Shown: positions 36,137 to 44,127 of the stretch, piece after piece
Layout of the letters: every line of letters starts with the position of its first letter
Numbering within the stretch: the first letter of the stretch is position 1
NCBI GenBank assembly: GCA_002342035.1
Contig: DDPE01000090.1
Coordinates: forward strand, 186,001 to 250,000
Origin: Asticcacaulis sp. UBA2476
GTDB lineage: Bacteria; Pseudomonadota; Alphaproteobacteria; Caulobacterales; Caulobacteraceae
Length of the DNA: 64,000 bases
Reading direction: 5' to 3'
Position numbers and translations under genes: made by a program
Notes under the pieces: generated by a model
The model's input: only the letters and a program-made list of their open reading frames with translations
The model's database searches: none
What the model was told of the DNA's origin: nothing

Positions 36137-36273
36137 AGCCCATTCGCTATACCAAATCGACCTTGCCGTCTAAGGTCTGTGTGACCTGTGGTCGTCCGTT
36201 CAACTGGCGCAAAAAGTGGGAAAAGGTCTGGGATGAGGTCAAATATTGCTCGGAACGTTGCCGACGCACTTGA
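36133..36273 (+). CDS. DUF2256 zinc-ribbon protein
   Basis: A 46-residue protein coded from the ATG at 36133, overlapping the photolyase stop. It has KVCVTCGRPFNWRKKWEKVW and VKYCSERCRR, giving two C-x2-C/C-x3-C knuckles that should bind one zinc, the exact pattern of DUF2256. The family is typically encoded next to FeS photolyase-like genes, though its function is unknown. The stop is immediately adjacent to the convergent CdiI-like gene. A nucleic-acid or protein contact role is possible. Confidence 0.85.
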   Translation: MKPIRYTKSTLPSKVCVTCGRPFNWRKKWEKVWDEVKYCSERCRRT

Positions 36274-36675
36274 TCATTTGGATAACCACGCTTTTATCAA
36301 CTCGCATACATTTTCGTCCAAATCAGGGTTGCCCTGATTGATACCCCGTACAATCTCAAACATTTTGTCCTTGAGGTTTGTATGGGCTGCCCAAAACTCT
36401 GGCTTTACGGTAAGTACGGATTTTAAAAGATCACCTTCGTAAAAATCTCCTTCGACAAGAGGGTTCTTGCTAAGGATTTCAATAGCTAATGGCACCAGAA
36501 ATTTCGTGCCTATGTCCTGAGAGATCATTACCCTGAGATCACCTGCGGTTAGCTGACTTACAGGTATCTTCCGGAGTTGAGTGCATCTCCGGGTAAGATT
36601 GCTGTAGCTATCTACTTCCCAAACGCTGAGCTCTAAATCTTCCAGTGTCAGATGGGCGTATTGATGTGTCTGCAT
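36274..36675 (-). CDS. CdiI-type contact-dependent inhibition immunity protein
   Basis: 133 residues. The core reads IPVSQLTAGDLRVMISQDIG, then KFLVPLAIEILSKNPLVEGDFYEGDLLKSVL, the repeating pattern of a CDI immunity family (CdiI_2 type) that binds a toxin C-terminal domain. No CdiA, CdiB or toxin gene is in the window, so it is an orphan. Base composition is A+T-richer than its neighbours, consistent with transfer. It begins 4 bases after the end of ybaK on the same strand and likely shares its transcript. Confidence 0.75.
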   Translation of the reverse strand: MQTHQYAHLTLEDLELSVWEVDSYSNLTRRCTQLRKIPVSQLTAGDLRVMISQDIGTKFLVPLAIEILSKNPLVEGDFYEGDLLKSVLTVKPEFWAAHTNLKDKMFEIVRGINQGNPDLDENVCELIKAWLSK

Positions 36676-36679
36676 TGTC

Positions 36680-37153
36680 TTACGATGTTAAATCCGCCAG
36701 TTTCGCGCTCGTAACCCGCGCCGCGTCGTCAGGCGATAAACCTACCAACAACCCACGCTGGCCACCATTAATCAGCACCTGATCAAACAGGGTGGCGGTT
36801 TCATCAATCGCGATCGGCACGGCTTTTCTCTGGCCGAACGGGCTGATGCCGCCGACCTTAAAACCGGTCAGGCGTTCGGCATCGGCGGGCTTCATCATGT
36901 TGGCTGATTTGCCACCAAACGTGGCGGCCAGTTTCTTCATACTGACTTCGCAATCGGACGGGACGACCACGCACACCGGCTTACCGTCAACCTCGGCCAT
37001 CAGAGTTTTGAACACTTGCTCCGGCGATTTGCCGAGCGCTTGCGCCGCCTGCAAACCCACGCGCGCGGCAGTGGGATCATAGTCATAGGGGAACAGTTCA
37101 AACGCAATGCCCGCTTTCGTCAGGGCGGCGGTGGCAGGTGTGGTCTTGGACAT
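36680..37153 (-). CDS. ybaK: Cys-tRNA(Pro) deacylase YbaK
   Basis: 157 residues, single-domain YbaK/EbsC fold. Features are GIAFELFPYDYDPTAARVGLQAAQALG at the N-terminus, VFKTLMAEVDGKPVCVVVP, the catalytic-lysine segment SMKKLAATFGGKSANMM, GFKVGGISPFGQRK and FDQVLINGGQRGLLVGLSP. The enzyme hydrolyses Cys mis-acylated on tRNA-Pro to keep translation accurate. It is the first gene of a two-gene leftward unit with the CdiI-like gene. Confidence 0.93.
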   Translation of the reverse strand: MSKTTPATAALTKAGIAFELFPYDYDPTAARVGLQAAQALGKSPEQVFKTLMAEVDGKPVCVVVPSDCEVSMKKLAATFGGKSANMMKPADAERLTGFKVGGISPFGQRKAVPIAIDETATLFDQVLINGGQRGLLVGLSPDDAARVTSAKLADLTS

Positions 37154-37319
37154 GGTATATCACTTTGCGCGAACTTCCTTTGTCGCCTTCCTAAACGCTG
37201 AGGGCTTCCCGTCAAGTCAGGTCGGCGGGTGTTTGTGACGATCCGGTGGGGTAAAAACAGGTATTTTTCCGTCAGAATATTGCAATGCAAAGCTTGTGAT
37301 CATAAAAACCCCATGTTAT

Positions 37320-37334
37320 TAAGAATAATTCTCA
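37320..37334. promoter_or_regulatory. Fur box
   Basis: TAAGAATAATTCTCA; its reverse, TGAGAATTATTCTTA, matches the 7-1-7 Fur consensus TGATAATNATTATCA at 11 of 14 defined positions. It lies 28 bases before the PepSY-family start, where it would overlap the promoter. Confidence 0.65.
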
Positions 37335-37362
37335 ATTCGGGTTTGCGGGTTTCTTTTCGTCA

Positions 37363-37980
37363 ATGTCGTCTTTTTCTGGCTTAGGCGCGTCCTTCTGGCG
37401 CAATCAATTGCGTCAGTGGCACTGGATCAGTTCGGCAGTTTGCCTGATGGCCATGTTCCTGTTCTCGGTGACCGGCTACACGCTCAATCACGCCACAGAC
37501 ATCGAATCCAAGCCCAAGATCGATACCAAAGAAGTTACCCTGACCGCCGCCCAGTTGGGCGCGTTGGACGCAGCGCAGGATAAGGCCGATCTGCCGGTGC
37601 CTGCGGTTCATATGATCTTAGAGGCCTCCGGCATTGATCTCGAAGGCTACGAGGCCGAAGTTAGCGAGACTGAAATCTATATCCCCATGCCCAAGCCGGG
37701 CGTTGATTCCTGGGTATCAATTGAGCGCGACACCGGTCTTATGACCTATGAGCGCACCGATCGCGGCGTCATCGCCATTTTGAACGACCTGCATAAGGGC
37801 CGTAATTCCGGTCCGGCCTGGTCGTGGTTCATCGATATTATCGCGTTGTTTTGCGTGATCTTCTGCCTGACCGGGTTCGGGCTTTTGTGGGTCTATGCCA
37901 AGTCCCGCGCCATCACCTGGCCATTGATCGGATTTGGGGTTTTAGCCCCGTTCATCCTGTTTATGGTCTTTGTTCACTAA
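37363..37980 (+). CDS. PepSY-associated transmembrane helix protein
   Basis: 205 residues. A first membrane helix (about 21-41, ISSAVCLMAMFLFSVTGYTLN) is flanked by WHW and NH. A periplasmic PepSY-like domain of roughly 100 residues (VTLTAAQLGALDAAQ... GYEAEVSETEIYIPMP) is followed by GLMTYERTDRG and two further helices ending in VFVH. Histidines at WHW, LNH, LHKG and FVH may bind haem. The family is found with iron-uptake and flavin-transfer genes. First gene of a Fur-box operon with DUF2271, apbE and a flavoreductase. Confidence 0.82.
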   Translation: MSSFSGLGASFWRNQLRQWHWISSAVCLMAMFLFSVTGYTLNHATDIESKPKIDTKEVTLTAAQLGALDAAQDKADLPVPAVHMILEASGIDLEGYEAEVSETEIYIPMPKPGVDSWVSIERDTGLMTYERTDRGVIAILNDLHKGRNSGPAWSWFIDIIALFCVIFCLTGFGLLWVYAKSRAITWPLIGFGVLAPFILFMVFVH

Positions 37981-38023
37981 AAAGCTTTCGCGGGACGCGG
38001 GCTGTTTTTGTAAGAGGTTGTTG

Positions 38024-38554
38024 ATGTTCAAAGTTACTCAGGTTTCGGGTTGGGGGGCAGCGCTTGCCGTGGCTGGGGGTATGGGGGCCGCGGCAGGCGC
38101 ATCTGCCGCTGAACTGGCCGTCACCGTCGAAGTGCCGCGCCTGACCGTGGCTGAATACCATAAGCCCTATGTGGCTGGCTGGATTGAAACGGCTAATGGG
38201 GCACACGCCGGTAATCTTTTCGTCTGGTACGACGTCAAGATGAAGGATGAGGGCGGCAAGAAGTGGCTCAAGGACATGCGCGCCTGGTGGCGCAAGAGCG
38301 GTCGCTCCCTGACCACGATGCCGGACGGTTTGGCCTCAGCCACCAAGGCGCCGGGTCGTCAGACGGTGAATTTCACGCAAGCCAATGGCCTGAAAGGCAT
38401 CAAGCCGGGCCAGTATAACCTTGTCATCGAAGCCTCACGCGAAGCCGGTGGTCTTGAAATTGTGCGCGTGCCGCTCAATCTGACCAAGGCGTCGAACGGT
38501 TCGGGCAAGGGTGCCAGCGAGCTGGGGGCCATCAGCTACACCTATAAACCGTAA
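38024..38554 (+). CDS. DUF2271 periplasmic protein
   Basis: 176 residues from the ATG at 38024 (AGAGG 6 bases upstream). A signal peptide with a Gly/Ala-rich core (GAALAVAGGMGAAAGASAAE, cleavage near 27) is followed by a beta-rich domain with YHKPYVAGWIETANGAHAGNLFVWYDVK, RAWWRKSGR and NLVIEASREAGGLE. This is the DUF2271 pattern, a family regularly encoded beside PepSY-helix and ApbE genes. Its function is unknown; a periplasmic redox role in the same pathway is inferred from context. Confidence 0.82.
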   Translation: MFKVTQVSGWGAALAVAGGMGAAAGASAAELAVTVEVPRLTVAEYHKPYVAGWIETANGAHAGNLFVWYDVKMKDEGGKKWLKDMRAWWRKSGRSLTTMPDGLASATKAPGRQTVNFTQANGLKGIKPGQYNLVIEASREAGGLEIVRVPLNLTKASNGSGKGASELGAISYTYKP

Positions 38555-38557
38555 ACC

Positions 38558-39574
38558 ATGGTTGTGGCCGCACCAGACGATGTGGGGATCTTTATCCCGC
38601 CGGTGGATGTGCCGCAAAAGCCCCCGGCGGATGCGGACATCACGACCATAAGCGGGCAGGCGTTTGGCACGTCTTGGCAGGTCAAGGCGGTGCTGGGGCA
38701 GGGTGATGCGGCCGAGGTGCAGGCGCGGATTGAGGCTTGCCTTAGCGAGATCGATATCCAGATGTCGCCCTATAAGGCGCAATCGGATCTGTGCCGGTTC
38801 AACGGGGCGGGCCCGTGGCAGCATGTAACCTTGCCGCCTATGCTGCTTGACGTGGTGGCTAAGGCGGTCGAGGTAGCGCAACTCACCGACGGTGCGTTTG
38901 ATCCGTGTCTGCTGGAGGCGGTTGAGGCCTGGGGGTTTGGATCGCGCGCGGTGGGTACCGGCCTGCCGCCGGAGCCGGTACGAGACGGACTTAAAGCCCG
39001 TCCCTCCGACTGGCGTGATTTGGTGGTGCAGGACGGCGGGTTGATCCATCCCGAAGGTTTGCGGCTTGATCTCAACGCTATCGCCAAGGGCTATGCCGTC
39101 GATTGTGTGATGGATGTGCTGCGGGATGAATTTGGCGTGGTCTCGGCTCTGGTCGAAGTGGGTGGCGAACTGAAAGGCATAGGCGTGCGCCCGGACGGTC
39201 AGCCGTGGTGGGTTGAGATTGACCGGGTGCCGGGCGCGACATTCGGACGTAAGCTGATCGCTTTATGCGATCATGCGGTGGCGGTGTCCGGCGACTGGCG
39301 GCGTTATTTTGTCCATGATGATAAATCCTATGCGCATACGATTGATCCCCTCACGGGCTGTCCGCTTGATAACCGCATGGCGGGGGCGGTGGTGATGGAC
39401 AAAGACTGTTGGCGCGCCGATGCTCTGGCCACTGCCCTGATGGTGATGGGCGCAGATCGGGCTGTGGCTTTTTGTGCGCAGCATGAGATCGCCGCCCTGA
39501 TCATGGTGCGCGACGGCGAGCATATAATTGAACGCTTAAGCCCGCTAATGGCGGCCTATGGGACTGAAGAGTAA
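38558..39574 (+). CDS. apbE: FAD:protein FMN transferase
   Basis: 338 residues. The ApbE fold is clear: GQAFGTSWQVKAV, LSEIDIQMSPYKAQSDLCRFN, the FAD-binding LDLNAIAKGYAVDCVMDVL, VEVGGELKGIGV and DPLTGCPLDNR with ALATALMVMG. The enzyme transfers FMN to a Thr or Ser of exported proteins using Mg2+. No lipoprotein or signal peptide is obvious, so its side of the membrane is uncertain. No FMN-binding-domain flavinylation motif ([S/T]GA[T/S]) is evident in the other three proteins of this operon, so its substrate may be elsewhere. Confidence 0.9.
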   Translation: MVVAAPDDVGIFIPPVDVPQKPPADADITTISGQAFGTSWQVKAVLGQGDAAEVQARIEACLSEIDIQMSPYKAQSDLCRFNGAGPWQHVTLPPMLLDVVAKAVEVAQLTDGAFDPCLLEAVEAWGFGSRAVGTGLPPEPVRDGLKARPSDWRDLVVQDGGLIHPEGLRLDLNAIAKGYAVDCVMDVLRDEFGVVSALVEVGGELKGIGVRPDGQPWWVEIDRVPGATFGRKLIALCDHAVAVSGDWRRYFVHDDKSYAHTIDPLTGCPLDNRMAGAVVMDKDCWRADALATALMVMGADRAVAFCAQHEIAALIMVRDGEHIIERLSPLMAAYGTEE

Positions 39575-39577
39575 GAT

Positions 39578-40942
39578 ATGGGACTGTCGCAGATCATAGC
39601 CGAGGTGCAGGGCGATCCGGTCACATGGGCCTGGGTGCTGGGCTCAAGCGCGCTTTATCTGATTATGTGTGCGGTCATCTGGGCGGGCGAGCAGAAAAAA
39701 GCCCGCCTTAAGCGTGAGGCAGCGGCGGGGGCGACACCGTGGCTGGTCGTCTATGCCTCCCAGACCGGTCAGGCCGAAGAGATTGCGACGGCGACCTTAA
39801 AACGCCTCAGTGACGGCGGGCAAGTGGCTCGCATTGTAGATATGGCTGACCTGAAACTCAGCGATCTTGAAAGCGCGCGGCATGTCCTGTGTGTGGCATC
39901 GACGACCGGCGATGGCGATGCACCGGACTGCGTGCTTGGCTTCGAGACCAAAATCATGAACGATGGCGCTGTGCTCAGTCACCTTGATTATGCGGTGCTG
40001 GCGCTGGGGGACAAATCCTACGCCGATTTTTGTGCGTTTGGGCGTAAAGTTTATGACTGGCTGCGGGCGAGCGGGGCCAAGCCCTATTTTGAGGTGATTG
40101 AGGTCGATGATCTTGATCCGGTGGCGCTGAACAGGTGGTATGAAAATCTGTCGGATCTGGGGGCCAAGTCCGAAGCGTTTAATCCCAAAGCGGCTTACGG
40201 TGCGTGGCAATTGAAGGCGCGCGAATGTCTCAATCCCGATAGTGATGCCTCGAAACTTTACCGGGTGACTCTGGTGCCCGAAAACGGGGCACTGCCCGAC
40301 TGGCAAGCGGGTGATCTGGCCGAGATTATGACGGCGGACGGTCATGTCCGTGACTATTCGCTGGCGTCTCTGTCATCAAGCGGCGGGGTTGAGCTTTATG
40401 TGCGTGAAGTGATTAAGGATGACGGTTCGCGCGGTCTGGGTTCAGGGCTTTTGACCCATGATCTGGGTGTGGATGAGACGGTTTTGTTGCGCACAAAATC
40501 CCATAAGAATTTCCATACGCCCGATGGTGACGGGCCGTTGCTGCTGATTGCGGCGGGGTCGGGGCTGGCGGGGCTTAATGCCCATATCGATGCGCGTCTG
40601 GCGGCGGGTCGTAAGGGCAATTGGGTCATCTATGGTGAGCGCCATCCGATCCGCGATGGCGCCCTGTGCAAGGCACTGACGGCGCGGGTGCAGGCCGGTG
40701 AGTTGAGCGATCTTAGTTTGTGTTTCTCACGGCCCGATAGCGGCCAGCGCACCTATGTGCAGGATGCCCTGAGTGCGGCCCCGGATCGGGTGCGCGGTTT
40801 TCTGACGGGTGGCGGCGCGGTTATGGTTTGCGGCGGGCTGTCGATGGGGCAGGGGGTCGATAAAGCCCTGCGCACGATCATGGGTGATGACTGGGCGGAT
40901 CAGGCTTTGGCTGACGGACGTTATCGCCGCGATCTTTACTGA
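39578..40942 (+). CDS. Membrane-anchored sulfite-reductase-type flavoprotein reductase
   Basis: 454 residues. One N-terminal membrane helix (AWVLGSSALYLIMCAVIWAG) leads into a flavodoxin domain with YASQTGQAEEIA and STTGDGDAPD, then a ferredoxin-NADP reductase-like part with RDYSLASLSSSGG (flavin), LLIAAGSGLAGLNAHIDARL (NADPH) and YGERHPIRDGAL. Electrons would go from cytosolic NADPH through FAD and FMN toward the PepSY-helix protein. It ends the Fur-box operon. Ferric-siderophore reduction or an electron supply for the flavinylated partner are the likely purposes. Confidence 0.85.
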   Translation: MGLSQIIAEVQGDPVTWAWVLGSSALYLIMCAVIWAGEQKKARLKREAAAGATPWLVVYASQTGQAEEIATATLKRLSDGGQVARIVDMADLKLSDLESARHVLCVASTTGDGDAPDCVLGFETKIMNDGAVLSHLDYAVLALGDKSYADFCAFGRKVYDWLRASGAKPYFEVIEVDDLDPVALNRWYENLSDLGAKSEAFNPKAAYGAWQLKARECLNPDSDASKLYRVTLVPENGALPDWQAGDLAEIMTADGHVRDYSLASLSSSGGVELYVREVIKDDGSRGLGSGLLTHDLGVDETVLLRTKSHKNFHTPDGDGPLLLIAAGSGLAGLNAHIDARLAAGRKGNWVIYGERHPIRDGALCKALTARVQAGELSDLSLCFSRPDSGQRTYVQDALSAAPDRVRGFLTGGGAVMVCGGLSMGQGVDKALRTIMGDDWADQALADGRYRRDLY

Positions 40943-40991
40943 CACATTAGGCGAGCACGCACGGTTAGTCCAAATTCAAACATAATATAAT

Positions 40992-41013
40992 CATATAAAG
41001 ATATGTTTATGTC
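40992..41013. promoter_or_regulatory. Copy of the ahcY palindrome before metE
   Basis: CATATAAAGATATGTTTATGTC differs at three positions from the perfect 22-bp palindrome of ahcY (15305-15326). It lies 40 bases before the cobalamin riboswitch, in promoter position, and probably binds the same regulator. Confidence 0.55.
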
Positions 41014-41049
41014 TTTATTGACTCTTCAAATTGCGCACCCTATAGCTGT

Positions 41050-41230
41050 GCGGGTCGTGGTTCTGCGTCGGTTGCCAAACCGGCGCGGCTAAGAGGGAAG
41101 CCGGTTAAACTCCGGCGCTGCCCCCGCAACTGTGCGCGGTAAGCTGAGGTTCATATGCCATTGGGGGACTACCCCTGAGAAGGCGGACTTAAGCCCTGAC
41201 CCGTGAGCCAGGAGACCTGCCAGCGACCTC
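41050..41230 (+). ncRNA. Cobalamin riboswitch aptamer
   Basis: The conserved blocks of the class are present in order: TAAGAGGGAAGCCGGT (41090-41105), GCTGCCCCCGCAACTGT (41117-41133) and GAGCCAGGAGACCTGCC (41205-41221), with the TGAGGT/ACCTCA helix around them. It precedes the B12-independent methionine synthase, a standard target. Confidence 0.93.
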
Positions 41231-41261
41231 ATATTTCACCCGGAGCGGAGGGCTCAGGCGG

Positions 41262-41332
41262 TGCGTCTTTGACCCGCGACCTCTGCGGGCGCGCAGACGC
41301 ATGGCCAAACCTTGCGCTCACAGCACAGAGGT
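41262..41332 (+). promoter_or_regulatory. Riboswitch expression platform masking the metE ribosome site
   Basis: TGCGTCT (41262-41268) pairs with AGACGCA (41295-41301). Inside, CCCGC/GCGGG close a loop that exposes ACCTCT, and ACCTCTG (41279-41285) is complementary to CAGAGGT (41326-41332), the ribosome site of the GTG start. This suggests translational control and supports that start. Confidence 0.5.
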
Positions 41333-41336
41333 TACC

Positions 41337-43640
41337 GTGTCATCCATTATCCCCGTCGCCACATTAGGCACCCCGCGTATCGGCCTTAAGCGCGAACTTA
41401 AATTCGCCCTCGAATCCTATTGGTCGGGTAAGTCCGATCAGGCGACCCTGCTGCAAACCGCCAAAGATTTGCGCGCCGTCAACTGGGCGCGGCAAAAGGC
41501 GCGTGGCGTCGATATCATTCCGTCGAATGATTTTTCATTCTACGATCAGGTGCTGGATACCAGCCTGATGGTTGGGGCGATTCCGGCGATTTATGGCGAT
41601 GAGGCTGACCTTAACACCTATTTCGCGATGGCGCGCGGAAGTCAGGCGGGTCACGCAGAAACCTGCGAACATGGCCATGTGCATGGCACCGGCCAAGGCG
41701 TACCGGCGCAGGAAATGACCAAATGGTTCGACACCAATTATCACTATATGGTGCCGGAATTTAGCGAGGATCAGACCTTCAAGCTGACATCGTTAAAGGC
41801 GGTCGAAGAATTTTTAGAGGCCAAGGCGCTGGGTTATCACACCCGTCCGGTTCTGGTTGGGCCAGTGACCTATCTTAAGCTGGGCAAGGGTGTGGCTAAC
41901 CCCCTGTCGCTGATTGAGCGGCTAATCCCGGCCTATGTCGAGGTGCTGAAAGCGCTGGCGGCGGCGGGCGCTGACTGGGTGCAGATCGATGAGCCGGTGC
42001 TGGTGCTGGATGGTGATGCTGAAACGACGGCGGCCCTGCAAAAAACCTACGCAGCATTCGCCAAAGAGGTGCCCGAAGTCAAAATTATGCTGGCAAGCTA
42101 TTTTGGCGGCTTGGGCGATAATCTGGAGGCGGCGGTAAACTTGCCGGTCGCGGGCCTGCATGTCGATCTGGTGCGCGCACCGGAACAGCTTGAGGCGGTT
42201 GTGCAAGCCGCCCCCAAATCGCTTACCCTGTCGCTGGGTGTGATTGATGGCCGCAATATCTGGCGCGCCAATCTGCCTGCCGTGCTTGAGCGCCTGACCG
42301 GCGCTGCGGCGCGTGGCAACCTTCAGATCGCGCCGTCCTGTTCGCTGCTGCATGTGCCGATCGACCTTAATCTGGAGACGGCGCTCGACGGCGATGTCAA
42401 ATCCTGGCTGGCCTTTTCACTGCAAAAAATGGACGAACTGTCGGTGCTATCCAAAGCGCTGTCGGGCGGCAATGTCGCGGCTGAACTCAGCGCCTCTGCA
42501 AATGCCGCGCAGGCCCGTGCCGCCTCGCCCAAGGTCCATGATGCGGCGGTTAAGGCTCGAGTTTTGGCCGTGACACCTGATCAGGCTCAGCGCAAAAATG
42601 CCTTTGCTATTCGCGCCGATCTGCAACGTCAGGCGTTTAACCTGCCCGCCTTTCCTACCACCACTATCGGCTCGTTCCCGCAAACCTCTGAGGTGCGCAA
42701 AGCCCGTTCTGATCATGCCAAAGGCGCGATTAATGACGCGCAATATGATGCCTTCCTGAAAGCCGAGACCGAACGCGCCATCCGCTGGCAGGAAGACATT
42801 GGCCTTGATGTGCTGGTTCACGGTGAGTTCGAGCGCAACGACATGGTGCAGTATTTCGGTGAGCAGTTATGTGGCTTTGCCTTTACCAAGCACGCCTGGG
42901 TGCAGTCCTATGGCTCGCGCTGCGTGCGCCCGCCGGTACTGTTTGGTGATGTTTCGCGCCCTGAACCGATGACGGTGGCGTGGTGGCAATATGCGCAGTC
43001 GCTTACCGATAAGCCGGTCAAGGGGATGCTGACCGGGCCGGTGACTATCCTCAACTGGTCGTTTGTGCGCGATGACGTACCGCGCTCAGTCGCCTGCCGT
43101 CAGATTGCGCTGGCCATCCGCGATGAGGTGTCTGACCTTGAGGCCGCAGGTGCCAAGATGATCCAGATCGATGAGGCGGCCCTGCGCGAAGGCCTGCCGC
43201 TGCGGCGCGCGGACTGGCAAGCCTATCTCGACTGGGCGGTCGAGGCGTTTCGGCTATGTTCGACCAGCGTGTCCAATGACACCCAGATTCACACCCATAT
43301 GTGCTATTCGGAGTTCAACGACATCATGGACGCGGTGGCAAACATGGACGCCGATGTCATCTCTATTGAGACGTCGCGCTCCAAGATGGAACTGCTCGAT
43401 GTGTTCAGGTCGAAAAAGTACCCCAATGAGATCGGGCCGGGCGTTTATGACATCCACTCACCGCGTGTGCCGGAGGTGAGTGAGATGACCGAGTTGATGT
43501 CGCTGGCGCGGCAGCGGCTGAGTGATGCCCAGTTGTGGGTTAATCCCGACTGCGGCCTGAAAACCCGTAAATGGGATGAGGTCAGGCCCGCTTTGGTCAA
43601 TATGGTGGCGGCGGCGAAAGCCTTGCGCGAACCGGCTTAA
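41337..43640 (+). CDS. metE: Cobalamin-independent methionine synthase
   Basis: 767 residues from a GTG at 41337, chosen because AGAGG sits 5 bases upstream and the family N-terminus (IPVATLGTPRIGLKRELK) follows at once; an ATG at 41301 lies in a riboswitch stem. The C-terminal catalytic half has FPTTTIGSFPQTSEVRKAR, HGEFERNDMVQYFGE, and the zinc ligands in HTHMCYSEFND and PDCGLKTRKWDE. The enzyme methylates homocysteine with 5-methyltetrahydropteroyl-triglutamate. Control combines a B12 riboswitch with the palindrome shared with ahcY. Its stop overlaps the convergent receiver gene by 4 bases. Confidence 0.97.
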   Translation: MSSIIPVATLGTPRIGLKRELKFALESYWSGKSDQATLLQTAKDLRAVNWARQKARGVDIIPSNDFSFYDQVLDTSLMVGAIPAIYGDEADLNTYFAMARGSQAGHAETCEHGHVHGTGQGVPAQEMTKWFDTNYHYMVPEFSEDQTFKLTSLKAVEEFLEAKALGYHTRPVLVGPVTYLKLGKGVANPLSLIERLIPAYVEVLKALAAAGADWVQIDEPVLVLDGDAETTAALQKTYAAFAKEVPEVKIMLASYFGGLGDNLEAAVNLPVAGLHVDLVRAPEQLEAVVQAAPKSLTLSLGVIDGRNIWRANLPAVLERLTGAAARGNLQIAPSCSLLHVPIDLNLETALDGDVKSWLAFSLQKMDELSVLSKALSGGNVAAELSASANAAQARAASPKVHDAAVKARVLAVTPDQAQRKNAFAIRADLQRQAFNLPAFPTTTIGSFPQTSEVRKARSDHAKGAINDAQYDAFLKAETERAIRWQEDIGLDVLVHGEFERNDMVQYFGEQLCGFAFTKHAWVQSYGSRCVRPPVLFGDVSRPEPMTVAWWQYAQSLTDKPVKGMLTGPVTILNWSFVRDDVPRSVACRQIALAIRDEVSDLEAAGAKMIQIDEAALREGLPLRRADWQAYLDWAVEAFRLCSTSVSNDTQIHTHMCYSEFNDIMDAVANMDADVISIETSRSKMELLDVFRSKKYPNEIGPGVYDIHSPRVPEVSEMTELMSLARQRLSDAQLWVNPDCGLKTRKWDEVRPALVNMVAAAKALREPA

Positions 43641-44029
43641 CCCTTAAGGGCTGCTTCGACGCAGGCGATCAGCGTTTCAGCCTCAAACGGCTTACGCAGG
43701 AAACAGGAGGCCCCGCCCGCCAGGGCGCGGGCCTCAATGTCTTTTTCCGGATAGGCAGTGATAAACAGCCGCGGAATATTCGGGCCGTGGCTGCGCATCC
43801 GGTCCTGAAGGCCAAGGCCGCCCATGCCGGGCATTTGCACGTCGGTGATGACCAGACCGATCGTATCATGCAGGGCGTCGCTCAGAAACTGCTCGGCCGA
43901 GGCGAAGGGTTGAGCGCCATAACCGAAGGCGCGCAGCAGGCTGATCAGGGCCGCGCGCACAGACGCATCATCATCGATGACCGCGATGACGACCTCGCCT
44001 GGCGTGGGGGAAAGCGCGGAATGGCACAC
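43637..44029 (-). CDS. Receiver-only response regulator
   Basis: 130 residues from a GTG at 44029 with AAAGGG upstream; a longer reading to 44107 starts with a Cys/Arg-rich stretch that looks untranslated. A REC domain with acidic triplet DDD at 19-21, phospho-acceptor Asp63 (VITDVQMPGMGG), Thr in LFITAYP and Lys in LRKPF. There is no output domain. It is next to the FixJ-like regulator and kinase on the same strand (98-base gap), and may be a phosphate sink or second output of that kinase. Confidence 0.8.
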   Translation of the reverse strand: MCHSALSPTPGEVVIAVIDDDASVRAALISLLRAFGYGAQPFASAEQFLSDALHDTIGLVITDVQMPGMGGLGLQDRMRSHGPNIPRLFITAYPEKDIEARALAGGASCFLRKPFEAETLIACVEAALKG

Positions 44030-44127
44030 CGGGCCGGACCCTTTATGATATTCCGGAAGTCGGTATGGCCGCCGGTTACAGGCCTCACTATGACAGCCGC
44101 GAGCCACAAGGGATATAATACGATGGT

